Source: Halpernia sp048269545
GTDB lineage: Bacteria > Bacteroidota > Bacteroidia > Flavobacteriales > Weeksellaceae
Length of the DNA stretch: 64,000 nucleotides
Reading direction: 5' to 3'
NCBI RefSeq assembly: GCF_048269545.1
Contig: NZ_JBLXIJ010000008.1
Location: 53,514 to 117,513 of the forward strand
Part shown: piece after piece, positions 49,533 through 59,208 of the stretch
Layout of the letters: every line of letters starts with the position of its first letter
Numbering within the stretch: the stretch's first letter is position 1
Made by a program: the position numbers and the translations under genes
Notes under the pieces: model-generated
The model's database searches: none
What the model saw: only the letters and a program-made list of their open reading frames with translations
Told to the model about the DNA's origin: nothing

Positions 49533-49550
49533 CCAACATTATTTAAAAAA

Positions 49551-50357
49551 ATGAAAAAATTAATTTCTTTATTCTTTCTTGTGTTTCTTGTATCATGTGG
49601 GGTTTTTAAGAATAAATCTGAAGAAAACTCATTAAACTATATGCGCAATATTGATAGTATTGCGACAAATGCAGCCTTAAATTCTACTGTTTCCACTATT
49701 CAACCAGGAGATCAGCTTGTAATTGTAGTTTCTGCAAAAGATTTAGATGTTGTAAAACCTTTCAACCAAAATTTTTCTTCCAGCCAAATGGTTCAAGATG
49801 CAGTATCTGGTGGAAATTTAAGACCAAATCCTATTTCCATCACGGGACCAACTTATCTTGTTGATACGGATGGAGTGATTGATTTTCCAATTTTAGGCGA
49901 GATTAAAACTACGGGAAAAACTATAGAAGCATTTAAAGATGATTTGCGCGAGACTTTAAAGGAATATATCAAAGATCCAGTGGTAAGTGTTACGAATTCT
50001 AATTACAAAGTAACGGTTTTAGGTGAAGTAAATAGACCTGGACAATATCTTGTTACCGATGGTCATGCAACTATTCTTAACGCTTTGGGTTTAGCGGGAG
50101 ATCTTACAACTTATGGAAAACGTGATGATGTTCTTTTAGTTCGGAATATTAATGGTAATATTACAAAACACAGAGTAAATCTTAATAATGCAGAATTTAT
50201 AAATTCTCCTTATTATCAATTAAAACAAGGAGATGTTATTTATGTTTCTGCGAATGATACAAAAGAGAAAATATCTAAATTAAATCCTAATAATGGATTA
50301 TATATTTCAATTGCATCAATCTTAATAACTATTGTTGCACTCATCGTCAGAAAATAA
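49551..50357 (+). CDS. polysaccharide export lipoprotein (Wza-like)
   Basis: 268 residues from ATG 49551, giving lipoprotein signal KKLISLFFLVFLVSC-GVF. Residues 45-140 form the Poly_export domain (STIQPGDQLVIVVSAKDLD, TYLVDTDGVIDFPILGEI), followed by a SLBB domain (KVTVLGEVNRPGQYLVTDGH, TILNALGLAGDLT). A C-terminal helix (GLYISIASILITIVALIVRK) ends the protein, as in Bacteroidota Wza homologues. It is the outer-membrane export pore. A TTG seven codons upstream overlaps the promoter and is rejected. Confidence 0.93.
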   Translation: MKKLISLFFLVFLVSCGVFKNKSEENSLNYMRNIDSIATNAALNSTVSTIQPGDQLVIVVSAKDLDVVKPFNQNFSSSQMVQDAVSGGNLRPNPISITGPTYLVDTDGVIDFPILGEIKTTGKTIEAFKDDLRETLKEYIKDPVVSVTNSNYKVTVLGEVNRPGQYLVTDGHATILNALGLAGDLTTYGKRDDVLLVRNINGNITKHRVNLNNAEFINSPYYQLKQGDVIYVSANDTKEKISKLNPNNGLYISIASILITIVALIVRK

Positions 50358-50381
50358 TTATCTTTTAACAATTGTTACAAA

Positions 50382-52742
50382 ATGGAGAAACAAACACAAA
50401 CTGTTTTTGAAGAGGATTTGGCCGAAATTAATATTCAAGAAATTATAAAACCTTATATCCGTAAATGGGTGTGGTTTATTATTTCAACAATTGTAATGTT
50501 CGCATTAGCTTTTCTATACCTTCGTTATAGTACGCCTATTTATGAAATAAAAACAAGCGTTTTAATTAAAGATGCTAAGAATAATTCTATGGGTGCAGAT
50601 AATGCGCTTCTTGCAGATTTATCCGGCTTAGGCGGAATGGGCACTAATAGTGTAGATAATGAACTTGAAATTTTTAAATCTAAAAAATTAATGACAGATG
50701 TTGTAGAAAGCAACAATTTACAAACTGTTATTAAAACTGAAGGAAATATAAAAGATTCCGAACTTTATGAAAAAACGTCTCCAATTAAAGTTATTGTAGT
50801 TACAGAAAAAGAGGGTGAAACGTTTCCCATAAATTTAGATATTAAAGGGAGTCAATTAATATTAAAATCTGAAGATTTAAAATCGGATATAAAAACAAAC
50901 TATGGTAAAATAATTAATTTACCATTTGCTAATATTATAATCCAAAAAAATAATTCATTTCAACGTTCCAGCGATATTAGTACAGATCAGCTTGTGATAA
51001 ATATTGCAAAAATGAAAAAGAGAGTAAGTTCTTTACAAAAACTTTTAAATGTTGATCTTGTAAATAAAGATGCTACTGTTATAGGTTTAAGTATGAATTA
51101 TCCTCAAAAGGAGAAAGCAAAAACCATTTTAAATAAATTAGTTGATGCCTATAATGAAGATGCAATAAAAGATAAAAACTCAGAATCACAGAAAACAAAA
51201 GATTTTATCGATGGACGTATCACTTTAATTTCGAAAGAATTAGGTCAAGTAGAAGAGCAAAAGGAACGTTTTAAATCTGCCAATCAAATTACAGATTTAC
51301 AAACAGAAGCTAAAATCAGTTTAGAAACGGCATCCGATGCAAGAGTTAAACAGTTAGAAACGGATGCGCAGTTAGACCTCACTAATGCATTAATTAGCTA
51401 CATAAACAAGCAAGGGAAATATGAAGTTTTACCTTCAAATATTGGTCTTCTAAATCCTACTGCAACTTCTGGAATTTCTTCTTACAATCAACTGATTTTA
51501 GATCGCAATAGACTAATGCAAACAGCTACTAATAATCACCCAGCTGTTGTAGAATTATCAAATCAAATCAATACTTTGCGTTCTTCTGTACTTCAAAGTT
51601 TGCAGAAAAACAAAACGGGTTTAGAAATTGAAAAACAAAGTTATGAATCTGAACAAAATAAAATAAGCGGAAAGATTTCAAAAATCCCATCGTTAGAAAA
51701 AATATTTAGAGGGATTGAGCGACAACAACAAATTAAGGAAAACCTGTATTTATTATTATTGCAAAAACGAGAAGAAACAGCAATTTCTCTCGCAATTACC
51801 GCGCCTAAAGCTAGAATAATAGATTTTGCATATTCTTCAGATGAGCCAGTTGCTCCTAAAGGAATGATTATTATGTTGGCTGCTTTACTTTTAGGAGTAC
51901 TTATTCCATTTGCATTAATTTATCTTAAGGAATTGTTTAATAATAAAATTCAAACAAAACATGATATTGAAAAATTGAGTAATATCCCAATTTTAGCCGA
52001 ACTACCTCAATTAGAAAAAGGACAATCCGAAATTGTTGAAGTGAATGATCTTTCTCCAATGGCAGAAGCCTTCAGAATTCTAATTACCAATATGAATTTT
52101 ATGCTACCGAAAAAGAAAGAATCAAAAATTATTTTGGTGACTTCTACTGTGAAAGGTGAAGGTAAAACTTTCACTTCGGTTAATTTATCTTTAACATTAG
52201 CGACGCCGTCTAAAAAAGTAATATTAATTGGTGCAGATATTAGAAATCCTCAATTGCAACGTTATAATGAATCACGAAGAGGAGTTGCAGGTCTTACTGA
52301 ATTTCTTTATGAACCTAATTTAAATTTATCCGATGTTGTTCATAGATCCAATATTAATTCCCATTTAGATGTAATTTATTCGGGAAGTATTCCACCAAAT
52401 CCAACAGAATTATTAACAAATGGTCGTCTTATAGAGCTTATGGAAGAACTAAAAACGAAATACGATTATATAATTATAGATACAGCGCCATTAATGTTAG
52501 TTACAGATACTTTTCTTATTTCTGAATTGGCAGATGCAATATTATATGTCACAAGATCTGGTTATACAGAAAAATCACTCATAGATTTTGCGAATAAAAG
52601 CACAGAAACTAAAAAAATTCAGAATGTTGGTTTTGTTCTTAATGACGTGGATAAAAGTAATTTTGGATACGGAAATAAATATGGATACGGTTACGGAACT
52701 GTGCAAAAAAGCTTTTGGGACGAAATTAAAGATAGATTTTAA
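50382..52742 (+). CDS. polysaccharide co-polymerase with tyrosine kinase domain (Wzc-like)
   Basis: 786 residues. Helix 1 is near 31-49 (WVWFIISTIVMFALAFLYL). The periplasmic Wzz-type domain has long coiled coils near 265-320 and 400-440. Helix 2 lies near 495-515 (GMIIMLAALLLGVLIPFALI). The BY-kinase has Walker A TSTVKGEGKTFTSVNLSL near residue 587, Walker A' ILIGADIRNPQLQ, and Walker B YDYIIIDTAPLMLVTD. The C-terminus is a Tyr/Gly cluster (FGYGNKYGYGYGTVQ) that would be autophosphorylated. It controls chain length and export together with the Wza-like pore encoded 24 bases upstream. Confidence 0.94.
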   Translation: MEKQTQTVFEEDLAEINIQEIIKPYIRKWVWFIISTIVMFALAFLYLRYSTPIYEIKTSVLIKDAKNNSMGADNALLADLSGLGGMGTNSVDNELEIFKSKKLMTDVVESNNLQTVIKTEGNIKDSELYEKTSPIKVIVVTEKEGETFPINLDIKGSQLILKSEDLKSDIKTNYGKIINLPFANIIIQKNNSFQRSSDISTDQLVINIAKMKKRVSSLQKLLNVDLVNKDATVIGLSMNYPQKEKAKTILNKLVDAYNEDAIKDKNSESQKTKDFIDGRITLISKELGQVEEQKERFKSANQITDLQTEAKISLETASDARVKQLETDAQLDLTNALISYINKQGKYEVLPSNIGLLNPTATSGISSYNQLILDRNRLMQTATNNHPAVVELSNQINTLRSSVLQSLQKNKTGLEIEKQSYESEQNKISGKISKIPSLEKIFRGIERQQQIKENLYLLLLQKREETAISLAITAPKARIIDFAYSSDEPVAPKGMIIMLAALLLGVLIPFALIYLKELFNNKIQTKHDIEKLSNIPILAELPQLEKGQSEIVEVNDLSPMAEAFRILITNMNFMLPKKKESKIILVTSTVKGEGKTFTSVNLSLTLATPSKKVILIGADIRNPQLQRYNESRRGVAGLTEFLYEPNLNLSDVVHRSNINSHLDVIYSGSIPPNPTELLTNGRLIELMEELKTKYDYIIIDTAPLMLVTDTFLISELADAILYVTRSGYTEKSLIDFANKSTETKKIQNVGFVLNDVDKSNFGYGNKYGYGYGTVQKSFWDEIKDRF

Positions 52743-52998
52743 TAGATATAAATTTTTCACTTTTATCTAAAAGGATTTAATTAACAGATAAGAAAATTAA
52801 CTTTTAAATTGATTTCTACTTATTTTAATAATAAGTAGGATTCTTAAAAATTAATTATTTCCGTTTAACATTAGCTCTGTGAAAATTATAAGTTAACAAG
52901 AGAACGGTAATATTCTACGCAAGAGAAATAGTAAAGTTTTAATTTCATTTAAAACTAAAAATTAAATACTTTATCTAATAAACAATATAATTAAAATC
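52743..52998 (+). other. 256-base gap in the polysaccharide locus with a hairpin
   Basis: No gene is seen. CTACTTATT-TTAAT-AATAAGTAG (52816-52838) is a perfect nine-pair hairpin, extendable by two pairs, without a strong T-run after it; it could act as an attenuator or weak terminator after the kinase gene. At 52915-52931 the word CTACGCAAGAGAAATAG is similar to CTGCACAAGAGAAATTA at 54238-54254 before the next gene. Confidence 0.5.
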
Positions 52999-54165
52999 AT
53001 GAAAATTACTGTAGTTGGGACAGGATATGTAGGTCTTTCGAATGCAATTTTATTAGCTCAACATAATGAAGTCATAGCCTTAGACATTGTACCTGAGAAA
53101 ATTGAGATTCTTAACAATAAACAGTCTCCAATTGAAGATGATGAAATTATTAATTTTTTAAATAACAAAGATTTAAACTTTAAAGCAAGTTTAGATAAAG
53201 AAGAAGCTTATAAAAATGCAGATTACGTCATCGTTGCGACACCTACAGATTATGATCCCAAAACTAATTATTTTAATACAGACAATGTAGAATTTGTAGT
53301 TAAAGACGTAAAAAAATATGTCCCAAATGCGGTTGTTATAATTAAATCTACGGTTCCTGTTGGATTTGTAGAATCTTTAAAAATTAAACTAGATTTTCAA
53401 AATATTATTTTTTCTCCAGAATTTTTGAGAGAAGGTAAAGCACTATATGATAATTTATATCCTTCCAGAATTATCATAGGTGAACAAAGTAAAAGAGCAG
53501 AAATCTTTACTGAATTATTGAAACAAGGTGCAGTAAAGAAAGACATTTCAGTATTATTTACTAATCCAACTGAAGCGGAAGCTATAAAACTTTTCTCTAA
53601 TACTTATTTGGCAATGCGTGTTGCTTATTTTAATGAATTAGATAGTTATGCACAAATCCATAAATTAGATAGTCGACAAATAATTGAAGGTGTGAGTTTA
53701 GATTCTCGAATTGGCTCGCATTATAATAATCCTTCTTTTGGTTATGGTGGATATTGTCTTCCAAAAGACACAAAACAATTGTTGGCCAATTATAATTCAG
53801 TTCCAAATAATATCATCCAAGCAATTGTTGATGCAAATCGTACACGCAAAGATTTTATTGCAGATTCTATTTTAGAAAAAAATCCTAAGAAAGTAGGCGT
53901 TTACAGATTGATTATGAAATCTGGATCAGATAACTTTAGAGCGTCCGCAATACAAGGAGTAATGAAAAGAATAAAAGCGAAAGGAGTTGAAGTCGTGGTT
54001 TATGAACCTGTTTTGGAAGAAGATTTGTTTTTTGGATCAAAAGTAATGCGGGATTTGGAAGCCTTTAAGAAAGAATGTGATGTGATTATTTCAAATCGTT
54101 TTGCAGTAGAACTTAACGATGTAAAAGATAAAGTTTACACACGAGATTTATTTGGGAATGATTAA
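52999..54165 (+). CDS. ugd: UDP-glucose 6-dehydrogenase
   Basis: 388 residues, the length of the short E. coli/Klebsiella Ugd class. NAD fingerprint ITVVGTGYVGLSNAILLAQ at the N-terminus, IIKSTVPVGF, FSPEFLREGKALYDNLYPSR, and the catalytic Cys253 in GYGGYCLPKDTKQLLANY. It oxidises UDP-glucose to UDP-glucuronate for the surface polymer. ATG at 52999. The following gene is a UDP-glucuronate 4-epimerase-like enzyme, which would use its product. Confidence 0.94.
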   Translation: MKITVVGTGYVGLSNAILLAQHNEVIALDIVPEKIEILNNKQSPIEDDEIINFLNNKDLNFKASLDKEEAYKNADYVIVATPTDYDPKTNYFNTDNVEFVVKDVKKYVPNAVVIIKSTVPVGFVESLKIKLDFQNIIFSPEFLREGKALYDNLYPSRIIIGEQSKRAEIFTELLKQGAVKKDISVLFTNPTEAEAIKLFSNTYLAMRVAYFNELDSYAQIHKLDSRQIIEGVSLDSRIGSHYNNPSFGYGGYCLPKDTKQLLANYNSVPNNIIQAIVDANRTRKDFIADSILEKNPKKVGVYRLIMKSGSDNFRASAIQGVMKRIKAKGVEVVVYEPVLEEDLFFGSKVMRDLEAFKKECDVIISNRFAVELNDVKDKVYTRDLFGND

Positions 54166-54278
54166 AATTATAATTTTAAACAAAACCAGTATTGTTTAGA
54201 ATATAATCTTTTTAAAGTGTTGGAGTTTTATTGGTGGCTGCACAAGAGAAATTAAGAACATAGAAATCGTAAAATTAG

Positions 54279-55301
54279 ATGACAAATAAAAAAATATTAG
54301 TTACTGGAGCAGCTGGATTTATTGGATTTCACTTGTGTGAAAAATTGATAACTGAAGATTATCAAGTGGTAGGTTTAGATAATATTAATGATTATTATGA
54401 TGTGAATTTGAAATATGCCCGATTAGAAAAATTAGGTATAGTTAAAAATGAAATTCAAAATGAAAAATTAATTAAAAGTAATTTAAATAATTCTTTTCAG
54501 TTTATTAAAGCAAAATTAGAAGATAAAGAAATCATTAATTTTTTATTTCAATCGCAGCAATTTGACATAGTTTGCAATTTAGCTGCACAAGCAGGAGTAC
54601 GTTATAGTTTAGAAAATCCTTCTGCTTATATTGATAGTAACATTGTTGGATTTTTAAATTTATTGGAAGCCTGTCGTCACTTCAATGTGAAAAAGTTAGT
54701 TTATGCAAGTAGTTCAAGTGTTTATGGAAGTAATAAAAAAGTGCCTTTTTCAGTAAATGATAATGTAGATCATCCTATAAGTTTATATGCAGCCACAAAA
54801 AAAAGTAATGAATTAATGGCGCACACATATAGCCATTTGTTTGGGATAGAAACAATAGGTTTGCGCTTTTTTACCGTTTACGGACCTTGGGGAAGACCAG
54901 ATATGGCTATGTTTTTATTTACTGACGCTATTTTGAATAATAAACCAATTAAAGTATTTAATAATGGAGCCTTATCAAGAGATTTTACTTATATAGATGA
55001 CATTATTCAAGGAGTTACAAAAGTAATAACTGCTAATAATGAAGAGGGAAATGCAAATATTTATAATATTGGAAATAGTCAACCTGTAGCGTTACTCGAT
55101 TTCATTACAGAAATTGAAAAAGCAACTAATAAAGTAGCGGACAAAGAATATTTATCAATGCAACCAGGAGATGTAGAACAAACTTGGGCAGATGTAACTG
55201 AATTAAAGAATAAATATAATTATCAACCAAATACCAAAATTTCACAAGGTGTAAGTCAGTTTGTATCATGGTATAAAGATTTTTATAAAATTCATGAATG
55301 A
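54279..55301 (+). CDS. UDP-glucuronate 4-epimerase-like protein
   Basis: 340 residues, extended SDR. LVTGAAGFIGFHLCEKLI at residues 6-23, then the group marker LDNINDYYDVNLKYARLEKL typical of UDP-glucuronate 4-epimerases (CapI/LspL group). QAGVRYSLENP and the catalytic pair in LYAATKKSNELMAHTYSHL near residue 169 also fit. It would make UDP-galacturonate. ATG at 54279, 113 bases after ugd; its stop overlaps the next start (ATGA), so those two are translationally coupled. Confidence 0.9.
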   Translation: MTNKKILVTGAAGFIGFHLCEKLITEDYQVVGLDNINDYYDVNLKYARLEKLGIVKNEIQNEKLIKSNLNNSFQFIKAKLEDKEIINFLFQSQQFDIVCNLAAQAGVRYSLENPSAYIDSNIVGFLNLLEACRHFNVKKLVYASSSSVYGSNKKVPFSVNDNVDHPISLYAATKKSNELMAHTYSHLFGIETIGLRFFTVYGPWGRPDMAMFLFTDAILNNKPIKVFNNGALSRDFTYIDDIIQGVTKVITANNEEGNANIYNIGNSQPVALLDFITEIEKATNKVADKEYLSMQPGDVEQTWADVTELKNKYNYQPNTKISQGVSQFVSWYKDFYKIHE

Positions 55302-56284
55302 TGGTGCAAATTGAGAATAAAATCATTTTAGTAACAGGTGGAGCTGGTTTTATCGGTTCCAACTTATGCGAATATCTTTTAAGTCAAAGAAATAAAGTAA
55401 TTTGCTTAGACAATTTTGCAACGGGTAAAACATCTAATATTCAACACTTGCTAAGTAATCCAAACTTTACATTAATAGTTGGTGATATTAGAAATTTGAG
55501 TGATTGTCATAAAGCAGTTTCAGGAGTAGATTATATTTTACACGAAGCAGCTCTTGGTTCCGTACCACGCTCAATCAATGATCCAATTACAAGTAACGAT
55601 GTCAATGTTTCGGGTTTTCTAAATATGTTAGTTGCGGCACGAGATGCAAAAGTAAAAAAGTTTATTTACGCAGCAAGTTCTTCCACTTATGGAGATTCAG
55701 AAGCCTTGCCAAAAGTAGAAAACACAATCGGAAAACCTTTGTCTCCGTATGCTATTACAAAATATGTAAATGAATTGTATGCAGATATTTTTTTTCATAC
55801 TTATGGTTTAAATACAATTGGTCTTCGTTATTTCAATGTTTTTGGGCGTAAGCAAGATCCGAATGGCGCTTATGCTGCAGTAATTCCAAAATTTGTAATG
55901 CAGTTGATGAAATACGAAAGCCCAATTATAAATGGAGATGGTAATTATTCTCGTGATTTTACCTATATTGATAATGTAATTCAAATGAATGTTTTAGCAA
56001 TGCTTACTGAAAATCCAGAAGCGATGAATACCGTTTATAATACAGCTTTTGGAGACAGAACTACTTTGAATAACTTAATGGAATACTTAAAAAAACATAT
56101 GTCTCAATATGACGAAAAAATTGCTTCCGTAGAAGTAATTCATGGTCCAAACCGTGCAGGTGATATTCCACATTCTTTAGCGAGTATTGAAAAGGCTAAA
56201 AAATTACTTAATTATAATCCAGAATTTTCAATGAAAGACGGTTTAAAAGAAGCCGTTGATTGGTATTGGAATAATTTAAAATAA
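55298..56284 (+). CDS. UDP-N-acetylglucosamine 4-epimerase-like protein (WbpP/TviC type)
   Basis: 328 residues, extended SDR. LVTGGAGFIGSNLCEYLLSQ, ALGSVPRSINDP, the catalytic stretch SPYAITKYVNELYADIFFHT, and GLRYFNVFGRKQDPNGAYAA, all characteristic of WbpP/TviC. It interconverts UDP-GlcNAc (or its uronic acid) with the galacto form. Start at ATG 55298 within an ATGATG; either is possible. The next gene is the matching UDP-HexNAc dehydrogenase, so the two should make a HexNAc uronic acid as in Vi antigen. Confidence 0.9.
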   Translation: MMVQIENKIILVTGGAGFIGSNLCEYLLSQRNKVICLDNFATGKTSNIQHLLSNPNFTLIVGDIRNLSDCHKAVSGVDYILHEAALGSVPRSINDPITSNDVNVSGFLNMLVAARDAKVKKFIYAASSSTYGDSEALPKVENTIGKPLSPYAITKYVNELYADIFFHTYGLNTIGLRYFNVFGRKQDPNGAYAAVIPKFVMQLMKYESPIINGDGNYSRDFTYIDNVIQMNVLAMLTENPEAMNTVYNTAFGDRTTLNNLMEYLKKHMSQYDEKIASVEVIHGPNRAGDIPHSLASIEKAKKLLNYNPEFSMKDGLKEAVDWYWNNLK

Positions 56285-56310
56285 CAATTAATTAGTAGTA
56301 AAAATTAAAG

Positions 56311-57588
56311 ATGTATAAAATAGCAATAATAGGTTTAGGTTATGTAGGTTTGCCTTTGGCGCGCTTATTCGCAACCAAATATCCCGTTGTTGGATTTGAC
56401 ATCAATCAAAAGCGTATCAAAGATTTACGCTCTGGAATAGATTTCACTTTAGAAGTTTCTGATGATATTTTAAAAGAAGTTTTAGTTGAAAATTTTAATG
56501 AAAAAGATACAGGATTATTATGTTCTTCAAATTTAAAAGATATTTCTGATTGCAATGTTTATATTGTAACCGTTCCAACTCCAATAGATAAAAATAACCG
56601 ACCGAATTTAAATCCATTATTAAAATCGAGCGAAACTGTTGGTAAAGTTTTGAAAAAAGGAGATATAGTGATTTATGAATCTACTGTATATCCCGGTGCA
56701 ACAGAAGAAGAATGTGTTCCTATTTTAGAAAATATTTCAGGTTTAAAATTTAACGTAGATTTTTTTGTAGGTTATTCGCCAGAACGGATAAATCCTGGAG
56801 ATAAGGAACATACTGTAGAAAAAATATTAAAAGTAACTTCTGGTTCTACACCAGAAATTGGTGTTATAATAAACGATATTTATAAATCTGTAATTACAGC
56901 AGGAACTCATTTAGCACCAACAATTAAAGTCGCAGAAGCTGCAAAAGTGATTGAAAATTCACAACGTGATATTAATATTGCTTTCGTGAATGAATTGGCT
57001 AAGATTTTTAATTTAATGGGAATTAATACAATAGATGTTTTAGAAGCTGCAGGTACGAAATGGAATTTTATTCCTTTTAAACCAGGTTTAGTTGGCGGTC
57101 ATTGCATTGGAGTAGATCCTTATTATTTAGCCCAAAAAGCACAGGAATTTGGTTATCATCCAGAAATTATTTTAGCCGGTCGTCGTCTTAATGATAGTAT
57201 GGGAAATTATGTTGCTTCGCAAATAATCAAAACCATGATTAAAAAAGACATTTCAATTAAAAATGCAAAAGTTTTAATGTTGGGTATAACTTTTAAAGAA
57301 AATTGTCCTGATGTTAGAAATACTAAAATTGTAGATGTTATAAATTCATTAGAAGATTATGGAACTCAAGTTACAACTTTTGATCCGTGGGCTAACTCTG
57401 ATGAAGTAAAACAAGTTTATAATATTGTAAGTACATCAAAAATTCCGACCGATAATTTTGATGCCATAATTTTAGGAGTTGCTCATAATGAATTTTTAGA
57501 ACTTGATCTAAATAATTTTAAAAAAGAAAATGCAGTGGTTTACGATATAAAAGGTGTTTTGAAGTTTCCTATTGATGGAAGATTATAA
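56311..57588 (+). CDS. UDP-N-acetyl-hexosamine 6-dehydrogenase (TviB/WbpO type)
   Basis: 425 residues. IAIIGLGYVGLPLARLFATK at the start, YESTVYPGATEEECVPILE, GYSPERINPGDKEHTVEKI (marks the TviB/WbpO/WecC side of the family), and the catalytic Cys265 in LVGGHCIGVDPYYLAQKAQ. It oxidises C6 of a UDP-N-acetylhexosamine to the uronic acid. It differs clearly from the Ugd at 52999, so the locus makes two kinds of uronic acid. ATG at 56311. Confidence 0.92.
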   Translation: MYKIAIIGLGYVGLPLARLFATKYPVVGFDINQKRIKDLRSGIDFTLEVSDDILKEVLVENFNEKDTGLLCSSNLKDISDCNVYIVTVPTPIDKNNRPNLNPLLKSSETVGKVLKKGDIVIYESTVYPGATEEECVPILENISGLKFNVDFFVGYSPERINPGDKEHTVEKILKVTSGSTPEIGVIINDIYKSVITAGTHLAPTIKVAEAAKVIENSQRDINIAFVNELAKIFNLMGINTIDVLEAAGTKWNFIPFKPGLVGGHCIGVDPYYLAQKAQEFGYHPEIILAGRRLNDSMGNYVASQIIKTMIKKDISIKNAKVLMLGITFKENCPDVRNTKIVDVINSLEDYGTQVTTFDPWANSDEVKQVYNIVSTSKIPTDNFDAIILGVAHNEFLELDLNNFKKENAVVYDIKGVLKFPIDGRL

Positions 57589-57602
57589 TTAAAATAAAAA
57601 AA

Positions 57603-58652
57603 ATGAATACGATATTAATAACTGGCGGAGCAGGTTTTATAGGATCTCATGTAGTGAGAGAATTTGTTTATAAATATCCAGAAAAAAAAATAATCAATAT
57701 TGATGCATTAACTTACGCAGGAAATTTAGAAAATCTTTCAGATATTGAAAATTGTAATAATTATCAGTTTATAAAAGCCGATATTACAAATGCATCTTCA
57801 ATTATGGAAATTTTCCAAAAACATAAACCAGACGGCATTATTCATCTTGCTGCAGAATCTCATGTAGATCGTTCTATTACAAATCCTTTAGAATTTGTAA
57901 TGACCAATGTAATTGGTACTGTTAATTTACTTAATGCAGCAAAAGAAATTTGGAAAGACAATTATGAAGGAAAGAGATTTCACCATGTTTCTACGGATGA
58001 AGTTTATGGCGCTTTAGGCGAAACTGGTTTTTTTACTGAAGAAACAAGTTACGATCCACACTCACCGTATTCTGCTTCTAAAGCTTCCTCGGATCATTTT
58101 GTAAGAGCTTATCATGACACTTATGGTTTACCAATTGTGATAACTAATTGCTCGAATAATTATGGGCCAAATCATTTTCCTGAAAAATTAATTCCACTTT
58201 GTATTCATAATATTTTAAATAATAAACCACTTCCTATTTATGGAAATGGAAAATACACGCGTGATTGGCTTTTTGTAATCGATCATGCAAAAGCAATTGA
58301 TTTGGTTTTTCATAAAGGTGAGAATGGCAATTCTTATAATGTTGGTGGTTTTAATGAATGGCAAAATATAGATTTGGTAAAAGAATTGTGCAAACAAATG
58401 GACGAAAAATTAAATCGATCAATTGGAACTGCGGCAAATCTTATTACATTTATTAAAGATAGACCTGGTCACGATTTAAGATATGCAATTGATGCCACTA
58501 AAATAAACAAAGAATTAAATTGGAGTCCTTCGGTTACTTTTGAAGAAGGTCTCTCTAAAACAATTGATTGGTTTTTAGAAAATAAAGATTGGCTCGAAAA
58601 TGTGACGTCCGGAGATTATCAAAAATACTATCAAAAACAATATACAAAATAG
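57603..58652 (+). CDS. rfbB: dTDP-glucose 4,6-dehydratase
   Basis: 349 residues. LITGGAGFIGSHVVREFVYK, INIDALTYAGNLENLSDI, HLAAESHVDRSITNPLEF, VSTDEVYGALGETGFFTEE, and the catalytic pair Tyr156/Lys160 in SPYSASKASSDHFVRAY. It gives dTDP-4-keto-6-deoxyglucose, a precursor of dTDP-rhamnose and other 6-deoxy sugars. ATG at 57603; one base separates its stop from rfbC. rfbA and rfbD are not in the window and may lie to the right or elsewhere. Confidence 0.97.
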   Translation: MNTILITGGAGFIGSHVVREFVYKYPEKKIINIDALTYAGNLENLSDIENCNNYQFIKADITNASSIMEIFQKHKPDGIIHLAAESHVDRSITNPLEFVMTNVIGTVNLLNAAKEIWKDNYEGKRFHHVSTDEVYGALGETGFFTEETSYDPHSPYSASKASSDHFVRAYHDTYGLPIVITNCSNNYGPNHFPEKLIPLCIHNILNNKPLPIYGNGKYTRDWLFVIDHAKAIDLVFHKGENGNSYNVGGFNEWQNIDLVKELCKQMDEKLNRSIGTAANLITFIKDRPGHDLRYAIDATKINKELNWSPSVTFEEGLSKTIDWFLENKDWLENVTSGDYQKYYQKQYTK

Positions 58653-58653
58653 T

Positions 58654-59208
58654 ATGAAAGGAATAGAAACTAAATTAAAAGGTTGTTTTATTTTAGAACC
58701 CACTATTTTTAAAGATGATAGAGGCTATTTTTTTGAATCGTATAGCGAAGAAAAATTAAATACCATTTTGGGATATTCTCCAAAATTTGTACAAGATAAT
58801 CAATCGCGTTCAAATTATGGAGTTGTAAGAGGTCTGCATTTACAATCCGGAGAAAATGCGCAAGCAAAATTAGTACGCGTAATTGAAGGTTCAGTTTTAG
58901 ATGTTGCTGTAGATGTTCGGCCAAATTCCGATACTTTCGGGCAATGGGTTTCTGTAGAATTATCTGCTGAAAATCAAAGACAGCTTTTTGTACCGCGTGG
59001 TTTTTTACATGGTTTTTCAGTTTTAAGTGAGAATGCAACATTTTTTTATAAGTGTGATAATGGCTATAATAAAAGTTCAGAAAATGGAGTAAATCCTTTA
59101 GATAAAACTTTAAAAATAGACTGGAAAATAGATTTTGAAAAAATGATTTTGTCCGAAAAAGACCAAGACGCACAAAGTTTTAATGATTTTAAAACTAAAA
59201 TTTATTAA
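58654..59208 (+). CDS. rfbC: dTDP-4-dehydrorhamnose 3,5-epimerase
   Basis: 184 residues, cupin fold. LKGCFILEPTIFKDDRGYFF, VQDNQSRSNYGVVRGLHLQS with the catalytic His, RVIEGSVLDVAVDVRPNSDT, and LFVPRGFLHGFSVLSE with the second conserved His. It epimerises C3 and C5 of the RfbB product. ATG at 58654. The stop overlaps the flippase start by one base. Confidence 0.96.
   Translation: MKGIETKLKGCFILEPTIFKDDRGYFFESYSEEKLNTILGYSPKFVQDNQSRSNYGVVRGLHLQSGENAQAKLVRVIEGSVLDVAVDVRPNSDTFGQWVSVELSAENQRQLFVPRGFLHGFSVLSENATFFYKCDNGYNKSSENGVNPLDKTLKIDWKIDFEKMILSEKDQDAQSFNDFKTKIY

Noticed and set aside
49530..49550. A TTG start seven codons upstream for the Wza-like gene.
   Set aside because: It overlaps the -7 promoter word and spoils the lipoprotein signal.
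58709..59173. A 154-codon minus-strand open frame opposite rfbC.
   Set aside because: rfbC is fully conserved in the other direction and lies in a tight operon; the antisense frame is Leu/His-rich mirror sequence.
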